Shown here: positions 36,347 to 45,583 of the stretch, piece after piece
How the letters are laid out: each line of letters opens with the position of its first letter
Position numbering within the stretch: position 1 is the stretch's first letter
Assembly (NCBI RefSeq): GCF_008271465.1
Contig: NZ_VMDU01000012.1
Span: forward strand, 24,011 to 88,010
Length of the DNA stretch: 64,000 nt
Reading direction: 5' to 3'
Source of the DNA: Tabrizicola flagellatus
GTDB lineage: Bacteria > Pseudomonadota > Alphaproteobacteria > Rhodobacterales > Rhodobacteraceae
Program-made: the position numbers and the translations under genes
The notes under the pieces: generated by a model
Seen by the model: only the letters and a program-made list of their open reading frames with translations
Database searches by the model: none
What the model was told of the DNA's origin: nothing

Positions 36347-37258
36347 TCAATGCGCGGGGCGGATGAAGGTCCCGTTGCGCAGTTCGGTGAAGGCCTGGCG
36401 CAGTTCGGCCTCGGTGTTCATCACGATGGGACCGGCCCAGGCCACCGGCTCCTCGATGGGCGCACCCGAGATCAGCAGGAAGCGCACGCCTTCCGGCCCG
36501 GCCGTCACCGTCACCTCGTCGCCCGCGCCAAAGCGCACCAGCGTCCGGTTGCCCGACAGGTCGCGGATGTTGACCTCCTGCCCGCGCACTTCCTTCTCCA
36601 GCAGCACGCCCTCGGGCCGCGCCGCGTCGCGGAAGTTCCCGGCGCCCTCGAAGACATAGGCAAAGGCCCGGCGGCGGGTGTCCACCTTGAAGGTCTTGCG
36701 CTTGCCCGCCGGGACGAAGACATCCAGATACTGCGGGTCCGCCGCGATTCCCTCGACCGGGCTCTTCACGCCCCGATAGTCGCCGATCACCACGCGGATG
36801 CTGGTGCCGTCATCCTCGTGCCGTTCCGGCAGCGCCTCGGCCGGCATGTCCTGATAGCGCGGAGCGGTCATCTTGAGCCGCCCGGGCAGGTTCCCCCAAA
36901 GCTGGAAGCCATGCATCCGGCCCTGGTCGTCGCCCTTCGGCATCTCCTGGTGCAGGATGCCCCGGCCGGCGGTCATCAGTTGCAGCGATCCCGGCCCGAG
37001 GATCCCCCGGTTGCCCAACGAATCTCCATGCTCCACGGTCCCTGCCAGCACATAGGTGATCGTCTCGATCCCCCGGTGCGGGTGCCAGGGGAAGCCGGCC
37101 GAGTAATCGCGGGGGTGATCGCCCCGGAAGTCGTCGAACAGCAGGAACGGGTCCGCCTCGGTCGGGTCCTGGAACCCGAAGGCGCGGTGCAGATGGACGC
37201 CTGCGCCCTCGATATGCGGCTGGGCGCGGCGGGTCTCGATCACGGGACGGATGGACAT
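36347..37258 (-). CDS. Pirin family protein
   Basis: This encodes 303 residues from the ATG at 37256-37258 behind GGAG. The N-terminal cupin has the pirin iron ligands (FPWHPHRGIETITYVLAGTVEHGDS, with His-x-His and the later His, and EM in ILHQEMP). The C-terminal cupin is more degenerate. Bacterial pirins bind iron, and some show quercetinase activity or affect pyruvate dehydrogenase; the role here is undetermined. A GntR regulator follows upstream on the same strand after 184 bases. Confidence 0.9.
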   Translation of the reverse strand: MSIRPVIETRRAQPHIEGAGVHLHRAFGFQDPTEADPFLLFDDFRGDHPRDYSAGFPWHPHRGIETITYVLAGTVEHGDSLGNRGILGPGSLQLMTAGRGILHQEMPKGDDQGRMHGFQLWGNLPGRLKMTAPRYQDMPAEALPERHEDDGTSIRVVIGDYRGVKSPVEGIAADPQYLDVFVPAGKRKTFKVDTRRRAFAYVFEGAGNFRDAARPEGVLLEKEVRGQEVNIRDLSGNRTLVRFGAGDEVTVTAGPEGVRFLLISGAPIEEPVAWAGPIVMNTEAELRQAFTELRNGTFIRPAH

Positions 37259-37442
37259 GGGTCTCTCCTGAATCTGCGTTGGGGTGAAGATGGGGTGATC
37301 CGACCCGCGCGCCAAGGCGCAAATGCAGGGATTATCTGTGCGGAAATGCACCAAGGCCCCGCCAGGGCGCGGTATCCGGGATCGCGCGATCACCGGGTCA
37401 TGCGCCGCGGCTGGGGGATGCAACCCGGGTGGGCTCCGGCGG

Positions 37443-38090
37443 CTATCCAGTCAGATGCCGCAGCCCCTGGGTGACGTCGGTTCGCACCGCCAGCCGCAGG
37501 CCCGGCTCATCCCCCGCCTTCAGGGCCGCCAGGATCGCCCGGTGGTGCATCGGAGGCTCCCGCCGCTTCAGCCGCGCATAGACCGCCCGCATCGTCGGCC
37601 CCAGTTGCAGCCAGACCGTCTCGCACAGGGCCAGCATCGCGGGCGACTGGGCGCGCAGGTAAAGCGTTCGGTGAAACTCCAGGTTCGTGCGGACATAGGC
37701 AACCGCGTCGCCTTTGACGGCGGCTTCCGCATTGGCCATGTTGATCGCCGTCAACCGCTCGATCAGCGCGAAATGGGCGCGCGGCAGCGCGCGGGCGGCC
37801 ATCTCCGGCTCCAGCAGCGCCCGGATCGCCGCCAGTTCCTCGATCCGCTCGGGCGTGAGTTCCGGCGTCGAGATGCGTCCCGAGGACGACAACGTCAGCG
37901 CCCCTTCGGCGACCAGCCGCCGCACCGCCTCGCGCGCTGGCGTCATCGAGACGCCGAACTGCTTGCCGAGGCCACGCAGCGTCAGGGCCTGGCCGGCATC
38001 AAGCTCGCCGTGCATCACCTGCTGGCGCAGGGTGCGATAGAGCCGTTCATGCGCGGCGGCGTTCGGATCGGGGGGGCGGGGCGTCACCAT
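37443..38090 (-). CDS. GntR-family transcriptional regulator (FadR/FCD type)
   Basis: This encodes 215 residues from the ATG at 38088-38090; a GTG five codons earlier is possible. The N-terminal winged helix is RLYRTLRQQVMHGELDAGQ...GLGKQFGVSMTPAREAVRRLVAEGALTL, with the GntR signature TPAREAVRRL (about 50-59). The C-terminal FCD domain contains NLEFHRTLYLRA and the metal-binding-type His residues (FHR, and MHHRAILAAL). Such regulators bind organic acids or sugar acids and usually repress nearby catabolic genes. Its target is not evident; the pirin gene downstream is the closest candidate. Confidence 0.88.
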   Translation of the reverse strand: MVTPRPPDPNAAAHERLYRTLRQQVMHGELDAGQALTLRGLGKQFGVSMTPAREAVRRLVAEGALTLSSSGRISTPELTPERIEELAAIRALLEPEMAARALPRAHFALIERLTAINMANAEAAVKGDAVAYVRTNLEFHRTLYLRAQSPAMLALCETVWLQLGPTMRAVYARLKRREPPMHHRAILAALKAGDEPGLRLAVRTDVTQGLRHLTG

Positions 38091-38121
38091 GCGCGAAGGG
38101 AACACCCCGGTCCGGGCCCGG

Positions 38122-38814
38122 TCAATCCTGAAAGCGCAGGCGGTGCAGCGTCTGGCCCTGGTCATGCAGCCAGGCACGCTGCCGTTTCCAGTCCGGGCAG
38201 ATGCGGGACACCACCGCCCAATAGGCCGGCGAGTGGTTCAGCTCCACCAGATGCGCCACTTCATGCGCGGCAACATAGTCCAGCACCGTGGGCGGGGCCA
38301 TGATCAGGCGCCAGGAATACATCAGACGACCGTCCGGCGAGCAGGACCCCCAGCGCGACCTTGTATCCCGCAGCGCAATGGCGCTGAAGCGGCGGTCCAC
38401 CGCGGCGGCATGGCGGGCGGACGCCTCCGCCAGCCGGTCGCGGGCCAGGACCTTCAGCCAGGCTGCGACGCGCGGACCGACGCTCGTCGGATCACCCGGG
38501 ACCAGCAGCGTCTCGCCCTCCACGCGGATGCGCCGCCCGGTTCCCGGCAGGATCGTCAGTTCCTGTCCCTGGACCGGCAGCCGCGCCCCCAACCCCACAC
38601 GCTGCGGTGTCGAGCCGGGCATCGCCTCCAGCGTCTTGCGCAGCCAGCCCTCGTGGCCCTTCAGGAAGGCCAGCGCCTCACCCTCGCGCGCGCGCAACGG
38701 CATCGAGAGCGTGACCTTGCCGTCCAGCCGCGACACGCGCAGCGAGAACCTGCGTGCCCGGGCCGAACGCCTTAGATGCACCTCGACGGGCGGAGAACCG
38801 GGCAGGACGGCCAT
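38122..38814 (-). CDS. SprT/YgjP-type zinc metalloprotease (M48-like)
   Basis: This encodes 230 residues from the ATG at 38812-38814 behind AAGGGG. The zinc motif H-E-x-x-H occurs as YVAAHEVAHLVELNHSPAYW (about 181-200), where the later His completes the site, as in the YgjP/DUF45 family. The preceding DTRSRWGSCSPDGRLMYSWRLIMAP block is the family signature. Members are predicted cytosolic metallopeptidases of unknown substrate. Confidence 0.9.
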   Translation of the reverse strand: MAVLPGSPPVEVHLRRSARARRFSLRVSRLDGKVTLSMPLRAREGEALAFLKGHEGWLRKTLEAMPGSTPQRVGLGARLPVQGQELTILPGTGRRIRVEGETLLVPGDPTSVGPRVAAWLKVLARDRLAEASARHAAAVDRRFSAIALRDTRSRWGSCSPDGRLMYSWRLIMAPPTVLDYVAAHEVAHLVELNHSPAYWAVVSRICPDWKRQRAWLHDQGQTLHRLRFQD

Positions 38815-38938
38815 GAAAACCCCTTGAAACCTGCCGCGACCATAGCCACTTCGCACGGCACACAAAAGGCTTTGACAGTCGCCTGCACCTGTGGCAAGCG
38901 GCAATTTTCCTGCTGACCCACTACCCGAAGGGACCACC

Positions 38939-39274
38939 ATGCCCAAAGCAGAATGGGGCACGAAGCGCATCTGCCCGACGACCGGCAAACGCTTCTACGA
39001 CCTCAACAAGACCCCGATCGTCAGCCCCTACACGGGCGAGATCGTGGACATCGAATCTGTCCGCCGCAAGATGGCCGCCTCGGTCATCTCGCGCGCTGTT
39101 CCCGAAAAGGATGACGACGTTCTGGTCGAGGATCTGGAAGCCGAAGACGTCCTGCTGGAAGGCGCCGTCGCCGACGACGCCGAGATGGATGACGATCTTC
39201 TGGAAGACGATGCCGACGACAACGTTTCGCTCGACGACCTGGCGGACGTGCCGGGCGACGAGGAGGAAGTCTGA
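38939..39274 (+). CDS. FYDLN-acid (TIGR02300) protein
   Basis: This encodes 111 residues from the ATG at 38939, preceded by GAAGGGACC. The N-terminus MPKAEWGTKRICPTTGKRFYDLNKTPIVSP carries the FYDLN motif that defines the family, including a lone Cys and a Lys/Arg-rich strand. The second half (about 60-111) is strongly acidic, with repeated Asp/Glu/Leu/Val (DDDVLVEDLEAEDVLLEG and similar), expected to be disordered. The family is almost restricted to alphaproteobacteria, and its function is unknown. It precedes tRNA-Ala; a nested hairpin (39282-39322) follows the stop codon. Confidence 0.9.
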   Translation: MPKAEWGTKRICPTTGKRFYDLNKTPIVSPYTGEIVDIESVRRKMAASVISRAVPEKDDDVLVEDLEAEDVLLEGAVADDAEMDDDLLEDDADDNVSLDDLADVPGDEEEV

Positions 39275-39281
39275 CATCGGG

Positions 39282-39322
39282 CGCCGGGAAAAGGGGCGAT
39301 TTTCCCCTTGCGGCCCCCGGCG
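39282..39322 (+). terminator. Nested hairpin after the FYDLN gene
   Basis: Outer arms CGCCGGG (39282-39288) / CCCGGCG (39316-39322) and inner arms AAGGGG (39291-39296) / CCCCTT (39304-39309). It lies 8 bases after the stop codon without a T run. It overlaps the -35 region of the tRNA-Ala promoter, so it may separate the two transcripts. Confidence 0.5.
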
Positions 39323-39336
39323 ACCTGTCCTAGATA
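39308..39336 (+). promoter_or_regulatory. Promoter for tRNA-Ala
   Basis: TTGCGG (39308-39313), a 17-base spacer and TAGATA (39331-39336), about 40 bases before the tRNA 5' end. Confidence 0.5.
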
Positions 39337-39377
39337 GCCGGCATCGCGGCGGAAACGGTGCGATGCTTCTCTCCGGT

Positions 39378-39453
<76 letters not shown>

Positions 39454-39469
39454 ACAAGAGACTGAAAGC

Positions 39470-39493
39470 GGGACGGCATTGCCGTCCCTTTTT
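39470..39493 (+). terminator. Rho-independent terminator after tRNA-Ala
   Basis: GGGACGGC (39470-39477), loop ATT, GCCGTCCC (39481-39488), then TTTTT. It lies 17 bases after the tRNA 3' end. Confidence 0.9.
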
Positions 39494-39569
39494 CATTTCC
39501 TCTCCTTTGTCGCACGGATGACTCCGAACCTGCGCGCGGCACGGCCGGGGCCGGGATGCACCGAAAGAC

Positions 39570-42500
39570 CTATTCCGCCGGCTGCGCGCGGCCCCTGCCC
39601 CGCAGCTTTTCCGGCCGATGCTCGGCATACCAGGCGCGGCGCTTCTCGCGCTGCCAGAACCAGGGCTTCGGATGGTCGGCCCGCGTCACCAGCATGAGGA
39701 GCGACGGGATGATGATCAGCGTCAGCACCGTGGCAAAGGCCAGGCCATAGACGATGGCCGACGACAGCGCGATCCACCACTGGGTCGAGGGTGCGCCGAT
39801 GGTGACCTCGTGGCTGAGCAGTTCCAGGTTCAGGCCGAAGGCGATGGGCAGCACCCCCAGGATCGCGGTCAGCGCCGTCAGGACCACGGGGCGGGCGCGT
39901 TCGCGGCAGGTCTGGAGGATCGCCTCGATCTTCGGCTTCCCCTCGCGGCGGAGCGTGTCGTAGGTGTCGATCAGCACGATGTTGTTGTTCACCACGACGC
40001 CCGCCAGCGCGATGATTCCGATGCCGGTCATCACCATGGTGAAGGGCTGCCCCATGATCATCAGGCCCAGAAGCACGCCGATGGTGGACATCACCACCGC
40101 CGACAGCACCAGCCCGACCAGGGTAAAGCTGTTGAACTGCGCCAGCAACACGACGAAGATCAGGAAGATCGCCGCCGCGAAGGCCTTTGAGAGGAAGGCC
40201 CCGGCCTCGGCCTGCTCGGCATCCTCGCCGGCCAGTTTCCAGCGGATGCCGTACTGGTCCAGCCCCGCGGCCTCCATCTCCCTGGTGATCTGCGCATAGA
40301 CCGCGTCGGCCTGCACCCCCTCGCGGATGCCGGCCTGCACGGTGACGGTCCTCGACCCGTCAAGCCGGGTCAGCGTGCCGGTCGTCGGGGCGGCGCTGCG
40401 GGTGACGAAGTTCGAGATCGGGACCGAGCCTTCCGCGGTCTGGATACGCAGCTGGTCCAGCGCCGAAATGGTCCGCTGGTCGGCCGGCAGGCGCAGCACG
40501 ATGTCCACCGCGTCGTCCGCCCCCGCCGGGCGGTAGTCCGACAGCTTGAGGCCCCCCGTCACCAGTTGGACCATCGCCCCCACGGTCGAGGGCGCGATGC
40601 CATAGCGCGAGGCGGCCGCGCGGTCGACCTGAAGCTCCCAGTCCACGCCGGGGGGCGGCAGGCCGTTCGAGATGTCGATCACGTCCGGCACCTGCGCCAA
40701 TCTCGCCGCCACCTGCACCGCGACCTCGTTCAGGTGAGTCGGGTCGTCGGCGGACAGCTGGATCTGGATCGCCTTGCCGGTCGGCGGGCCGGCCTGCGGG
40801 ACCGAGACCTGGATGTCCACGCCCGGAATTCCCACCATCGCCTGCCGCAGGTCGGCGAGGATGGCATTGGCGTTCTTCCGTTCGCGCCAGTCGACGAATT
40901 CGTACTGGATCACGCCGATCACGTCGGCATCGACCTCGTTGCCCATCCCGCCGCCTGCGCCGGTGCGGGTATAGACCGTCTCGATCCCCGGCCAGCCCAG
41001 GATACGCGCCTCGGCCTGCGCGACCAGCGCGTCCTTCTCGGCAATGGACAGGTTCCCCCGTGCCTTGACGTAGAGAAGGCCATACTCGGGCTCCACGTCC
41101 GGAAAGAAGATCACGCCCTTGCCGTATTTCGCATAGGCATAGGGGACCGAGACCAGGAGCGCGACGGCCAGGAAAAGCATGATCCAGGGATGCCGCACCG
41201 CCTTGCCGGCAACCCACATGTAAGGCCCGTCCCTGTGCTGGGGCGGGTGCTTGAACGGCTTGGCGATGATCGCGCCCAGGGTCGGAACGAAGATCAGCGC
41301 ATAGACCAGCGAGGCCGACAGCGTGACGATCAGCGTGATCGGCAGGTATTTCATGAACTCGCCGACGATGCCGGGCCAGAACAGGAGCGGCGAGAAGGCC
41401 GCGACCCGCGTCATCGTCGCTGCCACCACCGGGCCGGTCATCCGGTGCGAGGCCAGCGCGAAGGCCTCGCGCTTTTCCATCCCCTCGGTCATCCGGCGCT
41501 CGGCATATTCGGTGACGATGATCGCGTCATCGACCAGCATCCCGACCGCCAGGATCAGGCTGAACAGGACGACGATGTTCACCGTGTAGCCCATCAGCGA
41601 CAGGGCCAGCATCCCCATCAGAAACGAGGCCGGGATCGCCAGGCCGATCAGGATCGAGGCCCGCACCGAAAGCGCATACAGGATGACGATGAACACCAGG
41701 ATCACGGCCGTCAGGACCGAGTTCTGCAGATCGAACAGCAACTGCCGGATGTCCTTCGACTTGTCCTGGCTGAAGGTGACCTCCGTGCCCTCGGGCAGGA
41801 ACTTGCGGAAGGCCTCGGTGACGGCCTTTACCTGGTCCACCGTCTCGATCAGGTTCGCGCCGGTGCGCTTGGACACCTCGATGGCGATGGCCGGCGCGCC
41901 GTTCAGGCGGGTGACCGTCTCGGGTTCCTTCAGCGTGGGCAGGATGTCGGCGATGTCGCGCACGCGGACCGTGGCCGTCCCGGTGGACACCACCGGCAGG
42001 TTGGCCACGTCCTCGATCGTCTCCAGAAGCGACGGCACCTTGATCGCATAGCGCCCCTCGGCGCCCTGGAGCGCACCCGCCGCGACCAGCTGGTTTCCGG
42101 CGGCAAAGCCCGCGATCAGGATGTCCGGGCGCAGCCCGTAGGTCGCCAGCTTGCCGGGGTCGATCACTACCTCGACCAGATCGTCGCGCACGCCCTGAAG
42201 CTCGGCGTTCAGCACCGGGGGCAGTTCCTCGATCCGGTCCCGCAACTCGCGTCCGGCCTTCGCCAGCACCCGTTCCGGCACGTCGCCCGACAGCGTGATG
42301 ACCAGGACCGGGAATTCGGAGAGGTTGACCTCGTTGACCGTCGGCTCGTCGGCGCCGGAAGGCAGCTCGGGCCGCGCCTGGTCCACCTTGGTCCGCACGT
42401 CGTCCAGCGCCTTCTTCAGGTCGGCGCCGGCCTGGAACTCGATCACCACGTTGCCGCCGTTCTGATAGGCGGTCGAGGTCATCTTCTTGATGCCGGTGAT

Positions 42501-42719
42501 CGACTTCAGCGCCGTCTCCATCGGGCGCAGAAGCAGCCGCTCGCTGTCCTCGGGCGAGATGCCGTCGTAGTGCAGGCTGACGTAGAGGATCGGGATCTGG
42601 ATGTCCGGCTCGGCCTCCTTGGGGATCGAGACATAGGCCATCGCCCCGGCCAGCATCAGGAACAGCAGGACCGAGATCGTCAGCCTGGCATTGGCAATGG
42701 CGGTCTCGACCAGTCTCAT
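39570..42719 (-). CDS. RND efflux pump inner-membrane permease
   Basis: This encodes 1049 residues. N-terminal anchor (LTISVLLFLMLAGAMAYVSIP), large periplasmic loops, and spans 2-6 (about 335-470) with the proton-relay GMLVDDAIIVTEYAERR. A second half repeats the layout to the C-terminus. The segment equivalent to AcrB Lys940 reads VVVNNNIVLIDTYDTLRREG, that is, Asn in place of Lys, as in several AcrB-distant RND branches with VNN-IVL-D motifs. It overlaps the upstream adaptor gene by 4 bases. No outer-membrane TolC-type gene is present, so an unlinked channel must be used. The substrate is unknown. Confidence 0.93.
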   Translation of the reverse strand: MRLVETAIANARLTISVLLFLMLAGAMAYVSIPKEAEPDIQIPILYVSLHYDGISPEDSERLLLRPMETALKSITGIKKMTSTAYQNGGNVVIEFQAGADLKKALDDVRTKVDQARPELPSGADEPTVNEVNLSEFPVLVITLSGDVPERVLAKAGRELRDRIEELPPVLNAELQGVRDDLVEVVIDPGKLATYGLRPDILIAGFAAGNQLVAAGALQGAEGRYAIKVPSLLETIEDVANLPVVSTGTATVRVRDIADILPTLKEPETVTRLNGAPAIAIEVSKRTGANLIETVDQVKAVTEAFRKFLPEGTEVTFSQDKSKDIRQLLFDLQNSVLTAVILVFIVILYALSVRASILIGLAIPASFLMGMLALSLMGYTVNIVVLFSLILAVGMLVDDAIIVTEYAERRMTEGMEKREAFALASHRMTGPVVAATMTRVAAFSPLLFWPGIVGEFMKYLPITLIVTLSASLVYALIFVPTLGAIIAKPFKHPPQHRDGPYMWVAGKAVRHPWIMLFLAVALLVSVPYAYAKYGKGVIFFPDVEPEYGLLYVKARGNLSIAEKDALVAQAEARILGWPGIETVYTRTGAGGGMGNEVDADVIGVIQYEFVDWRERKNANAILADLRQAMVGIPGVDIQVSVPQAGPPTGKAIQIQLSADDPTHLNEVAVQVAARLAQVPDVIDISNGLPPPGVDWELQVDRAAASRYGIAPSTVGAMVQLVTGGLKLSDYRPAGADDAVDIVLRLPADQRTISALDQLRIQTAEGSVPISNFVTRSAAPTTGTLTRLDGSRTVTVQAGIREGVQADAVYAQITREMEAAGLDQYGIRWKLAGEDAEQAEAGAFLSKAFAAAIFLIFVVLLAQFNSFTLVGLVLSAVVMSTIGVLLGLMIMGQPFTMVMTGIGIIALAGVVVNNNIVLIDTYDTLRREGKPKIEAILQTCRERARPVVLTALTAILGVLPIAFGLNLELLSHEVTIGAPSTQWWIALSSAIVYGLAFATVLTLIIIPSLLMLVTRADHPKPWFWQREKRRAWYAEHRPEKLRGRGRAQPAE

Positions 42720-43825
42720 TGGCCGATCCCCGCGGCGACCTTTACGGTATCTCCGTTGCGCACCAGGTCCTGCCCGGCGGTAATGATCCGCACGCCCTCG
42801 GGAACGCCCGTGACTACAAGGCCCTCGGGCGTGTCGTCGATGATCGTGACGGCTGCGAATTGCGCGATGTTGTCGTCGCCCACCACGCGCAGGCCAAGCT
42901 TGCCTTCGTCCGACAGGGTAATGATCGACCGGGGCACCACTACGGCCCGGACTGGCGCGGCAAAGACCGTGACCTGCGCCGTCATCCCCGAGGGCAGCGC
43001 CATGCGCGGGTTCGGCAAGGCGATCTCGACCGGGAAGGTCCTCGTCTGGGCCGAGGCTTCCCGTGCCACCAACCGCACGGTCCCGTCCATCTCGGTCCCG
43101 TTGACCAACCGGACCTTGGCGGTGGAACCGACCGTGACCGCCGCAAGATCGACCTCACTTACCTCGGCCTTCACCAGGATCGGGTCCAGCGACAGGATCG
43201 TGGCAACCGGCGTCCCGGTCTGCACCCATTCGCCCAGTTCCACCGACACGGTATCGACAACCCCGGCGAAGGGCGCCTTCAGCCGCAGTCGGTCGGCGGC
43301 AGCGCGGGCGCGATTCAGTTCGGCCTGCGCCGCGTCGCGCGCCGAGCGCGCATTGGTCAGGTTCGACTCCGACGTGCTGCCGCCCTCGAAAAGCCGCTCC
43401 GCAACTTCAAGGTCGCGTTCCTTCTGGGCCAGGGCGATGCGGGCGATCTCTTCCTGTGCGACCGTCTCGGGGCCTTCCAGCTCCATGACGACCTGCCCCG
43501 CCGCGACCACGCCACCCTTGGTCAGGGCCAGCGCGGCAATCACGCCCTCGGCCCGCGCGGCCAGATCGGTGCGCTTGTCGGCCTCGGTGATGCCGGACAG
43601 ACGGATGGCGCGGGCATGATCGACAAAGGCCGGCTCGACCGCTGCCACGGTGCGCACCAGCGGCGCAGGGTCCTGCACCGGGGTCTCGGGCGTCGGGATT
43701 TCCTTACCCTCGGCGACCTGCGCGCTGCCGACCGAAGAGAATTCTCCGGTCGCAATCCAGGCTCCGGCGGCGACCAGGACGCAGATGGCGGCGATACGAT
43801 GAAATTTCGGCATGGCAGGCAGCAT
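42716..43825 (-). CDS. RND efflux periplasmic adaptor (membrane fusion protein)
   Basis: This encodes 369 residues. A signal/anchor segment (FHRIAAICVLVAAGAWIATG, about residues 8-27) precedes a lipoyl-type half-motif (TDLAARAEGVIAALALTKGGVVAAGQVVMELEG, about 85-118), a coiled-coil hairpin rich in Glu, Ala and Arg (about 120-175), the second lipoyl half (RLRLKAPFAGVVDTVSVELGEWVQTG), a beta-barrel and a membrane-proximal domain. The start may be the ATG at 43825 or the one four codons later; both have weak ribosome-binding sites. It bridges the permease encoded next to an outer-membrane channel. Confidence 0.92.
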   Translation of the reverse strand: MLPAMPKFHRIAAICVLVAAGAWIATGEFSSVGSAQVAEGKEIPTPETPVQDPAPLVRTVAAVEPAFVDHARAIRLSGITEADKRTDLAARAEGVIAALALTKGGVVAAGQVVMELEGPETVAQEEIARIALAQKERDLEVAERLFEGGSTSESNLTNARSARDAAQAELNRARAAADRLRLKAPFAGVVDTVSVELGEWVQTGTPVATILSLDPILVKAEVSEVDLAAVTVGSTAKVRLVNGTEMDGTVRLVAREASAQTRTFPVEIALPNPRMALPSGMTAQVTVFAAPVRAVVVPRSIITLSDEGKLGLRVVGDDNIAQFAAVTIIDDTPEGLVVTGVPEGVRIITAGQDLVRNGDTVKVAAGIGQ

Positions 43826-44143
43826 CCGGACAAGTGGTTGAATCTACGGAACTTCTATGGTCTGCGATCGCGGCAATGCACGGTCGCCGGGCAAGACGAG
43901 AGACCCGATACGCTGGTGCGGCAAGTGATACGCCCGGCGCGTATCAAGGTCCAGACCGCTTGTGCAAGCGCTTTGGCATTGACTTGGGCCGCGATTGCCC
44001 CCATGTCCCCTCTGTCCGAAGCCAGCGCCCGCGTGAGGCGCCGTATGGCCCGGATGAAAGGTTCCCACCATCACGCAGGGGCGCCGCCGCGCGGCACGGT
44101 CACGGGCATTGGTCCGGGGCGAGGGTCGCGGGCCCTTTGACGA
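43826..44143. other. Divergent intergenic region between RND operon and DEAD-box gene
   Basis: 318 bases with no credible gene. It contains GATACGC at 43907-43913 and 43927-43933 and its inverse GCGTATC at 43939-43945 (see separate entry). A TTGACT at 43979-43984 faces the helicase gene, but the matching -10 is poor. The remainder is GC-rich without evident structure. Confidence 0.6.
43907..43945. promoter_or_regulatory. GATACGC repeats upstream of RND operon, candidate operator
   Basis: GATACGC occurs twice 20 bases apart (two helical turns, 43907 and 43927), and the second copy forms a dyad with GCGTATC (GATACGC-CCGGC-GCGTATC, 43927-43945). The location, 80-120 bases before the adaptor start, suits a TetR- or MarR-type repressor of an efflux operon. 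No regulator gene is adjacent. Confidence 0.45.
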
Positions 44144-45505
44144 ATGGATGAACCCATGACCACGTTTGCCGACCTCGGCCTGTCGCCGAAAATCCTGAAG
44201 GCGCTGGAAAAGACCACGCTGAAGACCCCCACGCCGATCCAGGCGCAGGCGATCCCGCATATCATGCAGGGTCGCGACCTGATGGGCCTTGCCCAGACCG
44301 GCACCGGCAAGACCGCGGCCTTCGGCCTGCCGCTCCTCCACCGCCTGCTCGACATCGGCCACCCGCCGGGGCCGAAGCACGTCCGGGCGCTGATCCTCGC
44401 GCCGACGCGGGAACTCATCAGCCAGATCAAGGACAACTTCGAGGTCTTCACCAAGGGCACCGCCGTCAAGGTGACGATGGTCGTCGGCGGCGCTTCGCTG
44501 TTCAAGCAGGCCCAGGCGCTGTCGCGCGGGACTGATGTCCTGGTCGCCACTCCGGGCCGGCTGATCGACCTCCTGGAACGCGGCGACGTGAGCCTGGAGA
44601 AATGCGGCTACCTGGTGCTGGACGAAGCCGACCACATGCTCGACATGGGCTTCATCCACAGTTTGCGGAAGATCGCCAGGCACATCCCGCTGCGTCGCCA
44701 GACGCTGCTGTTCAGCGCCACCATGCCCAAGGACATCGGCGAGATCGCCGACACCTACCTGCGCGACCCGGTCAAGGTGCAGGTCGCGCCGCCCGGCAAG
44801 CCCGCCGACAGGATCAGCCAGGGCGTCCACTTCATCCCGAACGGCGACAAGGCAAAGCTTCTGGAAGAGTATCTGAAGAAGCACCCGGGCGAGCAGGCCC
44901 TGGTCTTCGGCCGCACCAAGCACGGGTCCGAGAAGCTCGCGAAGCTGCTGGCCTCCTGGGGCTTCAACGTCGGCTCGATCCACGGCAACAAGAGCCAGAA
45001 CCAGCGCGACCGGACCTTGGGTGAATTCAGGGCGGGCGAACTGGATGTGCTGGTCGCGACCGATGTCGCCGCGCGGGGGATCGACATTCCGACGGTGCGC
45101 CACGTCTACAACTACGACATGCCGAACGTGCCGGAAAACTACGTCCACCGCATCGGCCGCACCGCGCGGGCGGGGGCCGAGGGATCCTCGATCAGCTTCT
45201 GTGCGCCCGCCGAGATGGTGGAACTGCAAGCCATCGAGAAGCTTCTGAAGAAGCCTCTGCCGGTGGTGGGTGGCGCTCCCTGGGCGGCGGATGTGGTCGC
45301 GGCGGCCCCGCGTCCGGGCCAGAATCGCGGGCAGAGGCAAGGCAACGGCGGACGCCAGGGCCAGAAGCTGACGGCGAAGCCGCAGGGCGCACGCCCGGCC
45401 AAGCCCGGCGGCCAGAGTCGGCCCCAGGGCCAGGGCAAGCCCGGCGGCCAGCGCCCGGCGAAACCGCAAGGCGGCAGCTTCGCCCCGCGCCGCGACGCAC
45501 GCTAA
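44144..45505 (+). CDS. DEAD-box ATP-dependent RNA helicase (RhlE-like)
   Basis: This encodes 453 residues; an ATG four codons later (44156) is an equally possible start. Motifs in order: Q motif FADLGLSPKIL...TPTPIQAQAIP, I AQTGTGKTA (about 48-56), Ia PTRELISQ, Ib TPGRLIDLL, II DEAD (about 163-166), III SAT, V VATDVAARGIDIP and VI HRIGRTARAG. After residue 375 the tail is rich in Gly, Gln, Arg, Lys and Pro (for example GQRQGNGGRQGQK), an RNA-binding low-complexity extension. It remodels RNA in ribosome assembly or decay, often in the cold. Confidence 0.95.
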   Translation: MDEPMTTFADLGLSPKILKALEKTTLKTPTPIQAQAIPHIMQGRDLMGLAQTGTGKTAAFGLPLLHRLLDIGHPPGPKHVRALILAPTRELISQIKDNFEVFTKGTAVKVTMVVGGASLFKQAQALSRGTDVLVATPGRLIDLLERGDVSLEKCGYLVLDEADHMLDMGFIHSLRKIARHIPLRRQTLLFSATMPKDIGEIADTYLRDPVKVQVAPPGKPADRISQGVHFIPNGDKAKLLEEYLKKHPGEQALVFGRTKHGSEKLAKLLASWGFNVGSIHGNKSQNQRDRTLGEFRAGELDVLVATDVAARGIDIPTVRHVYNYDMPNVPENYVHRIGRTARAGAEGSSISFCAPAEMVELQAIEKLLKKPLPVVGGAPWAADVVAAAPRPGQNRGQRQGNGGRQGQKLTAKPQGARPAKPGGQSRPQGQGKPGGQRPAKPQGGSFAPRRDAR

Positions 45506-45541
45506 GGCGGCCAGGCGGGCCGATCCCGGCGGCAGGACATC

Positions 45542-45569
45542 GCCGAGAATTTTCGAGAAAATTCTTGGC
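45542..45569. repeat. TTTTCG-core hairpin between helicase and CII-like gene
   Basis: GCCGAGAATTTT (45542-45553), loop CGAG, AAAATTCTTGGC (45558-45569), twelve pairs with one G-T. It lies in the convergent gap 37 bases after the helicase stop and 15 bases after the other gene's stop. No T run on either side. Confidence 0.75.
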
Positions 45570-45583
45570 CGCGCCTGACCGCC

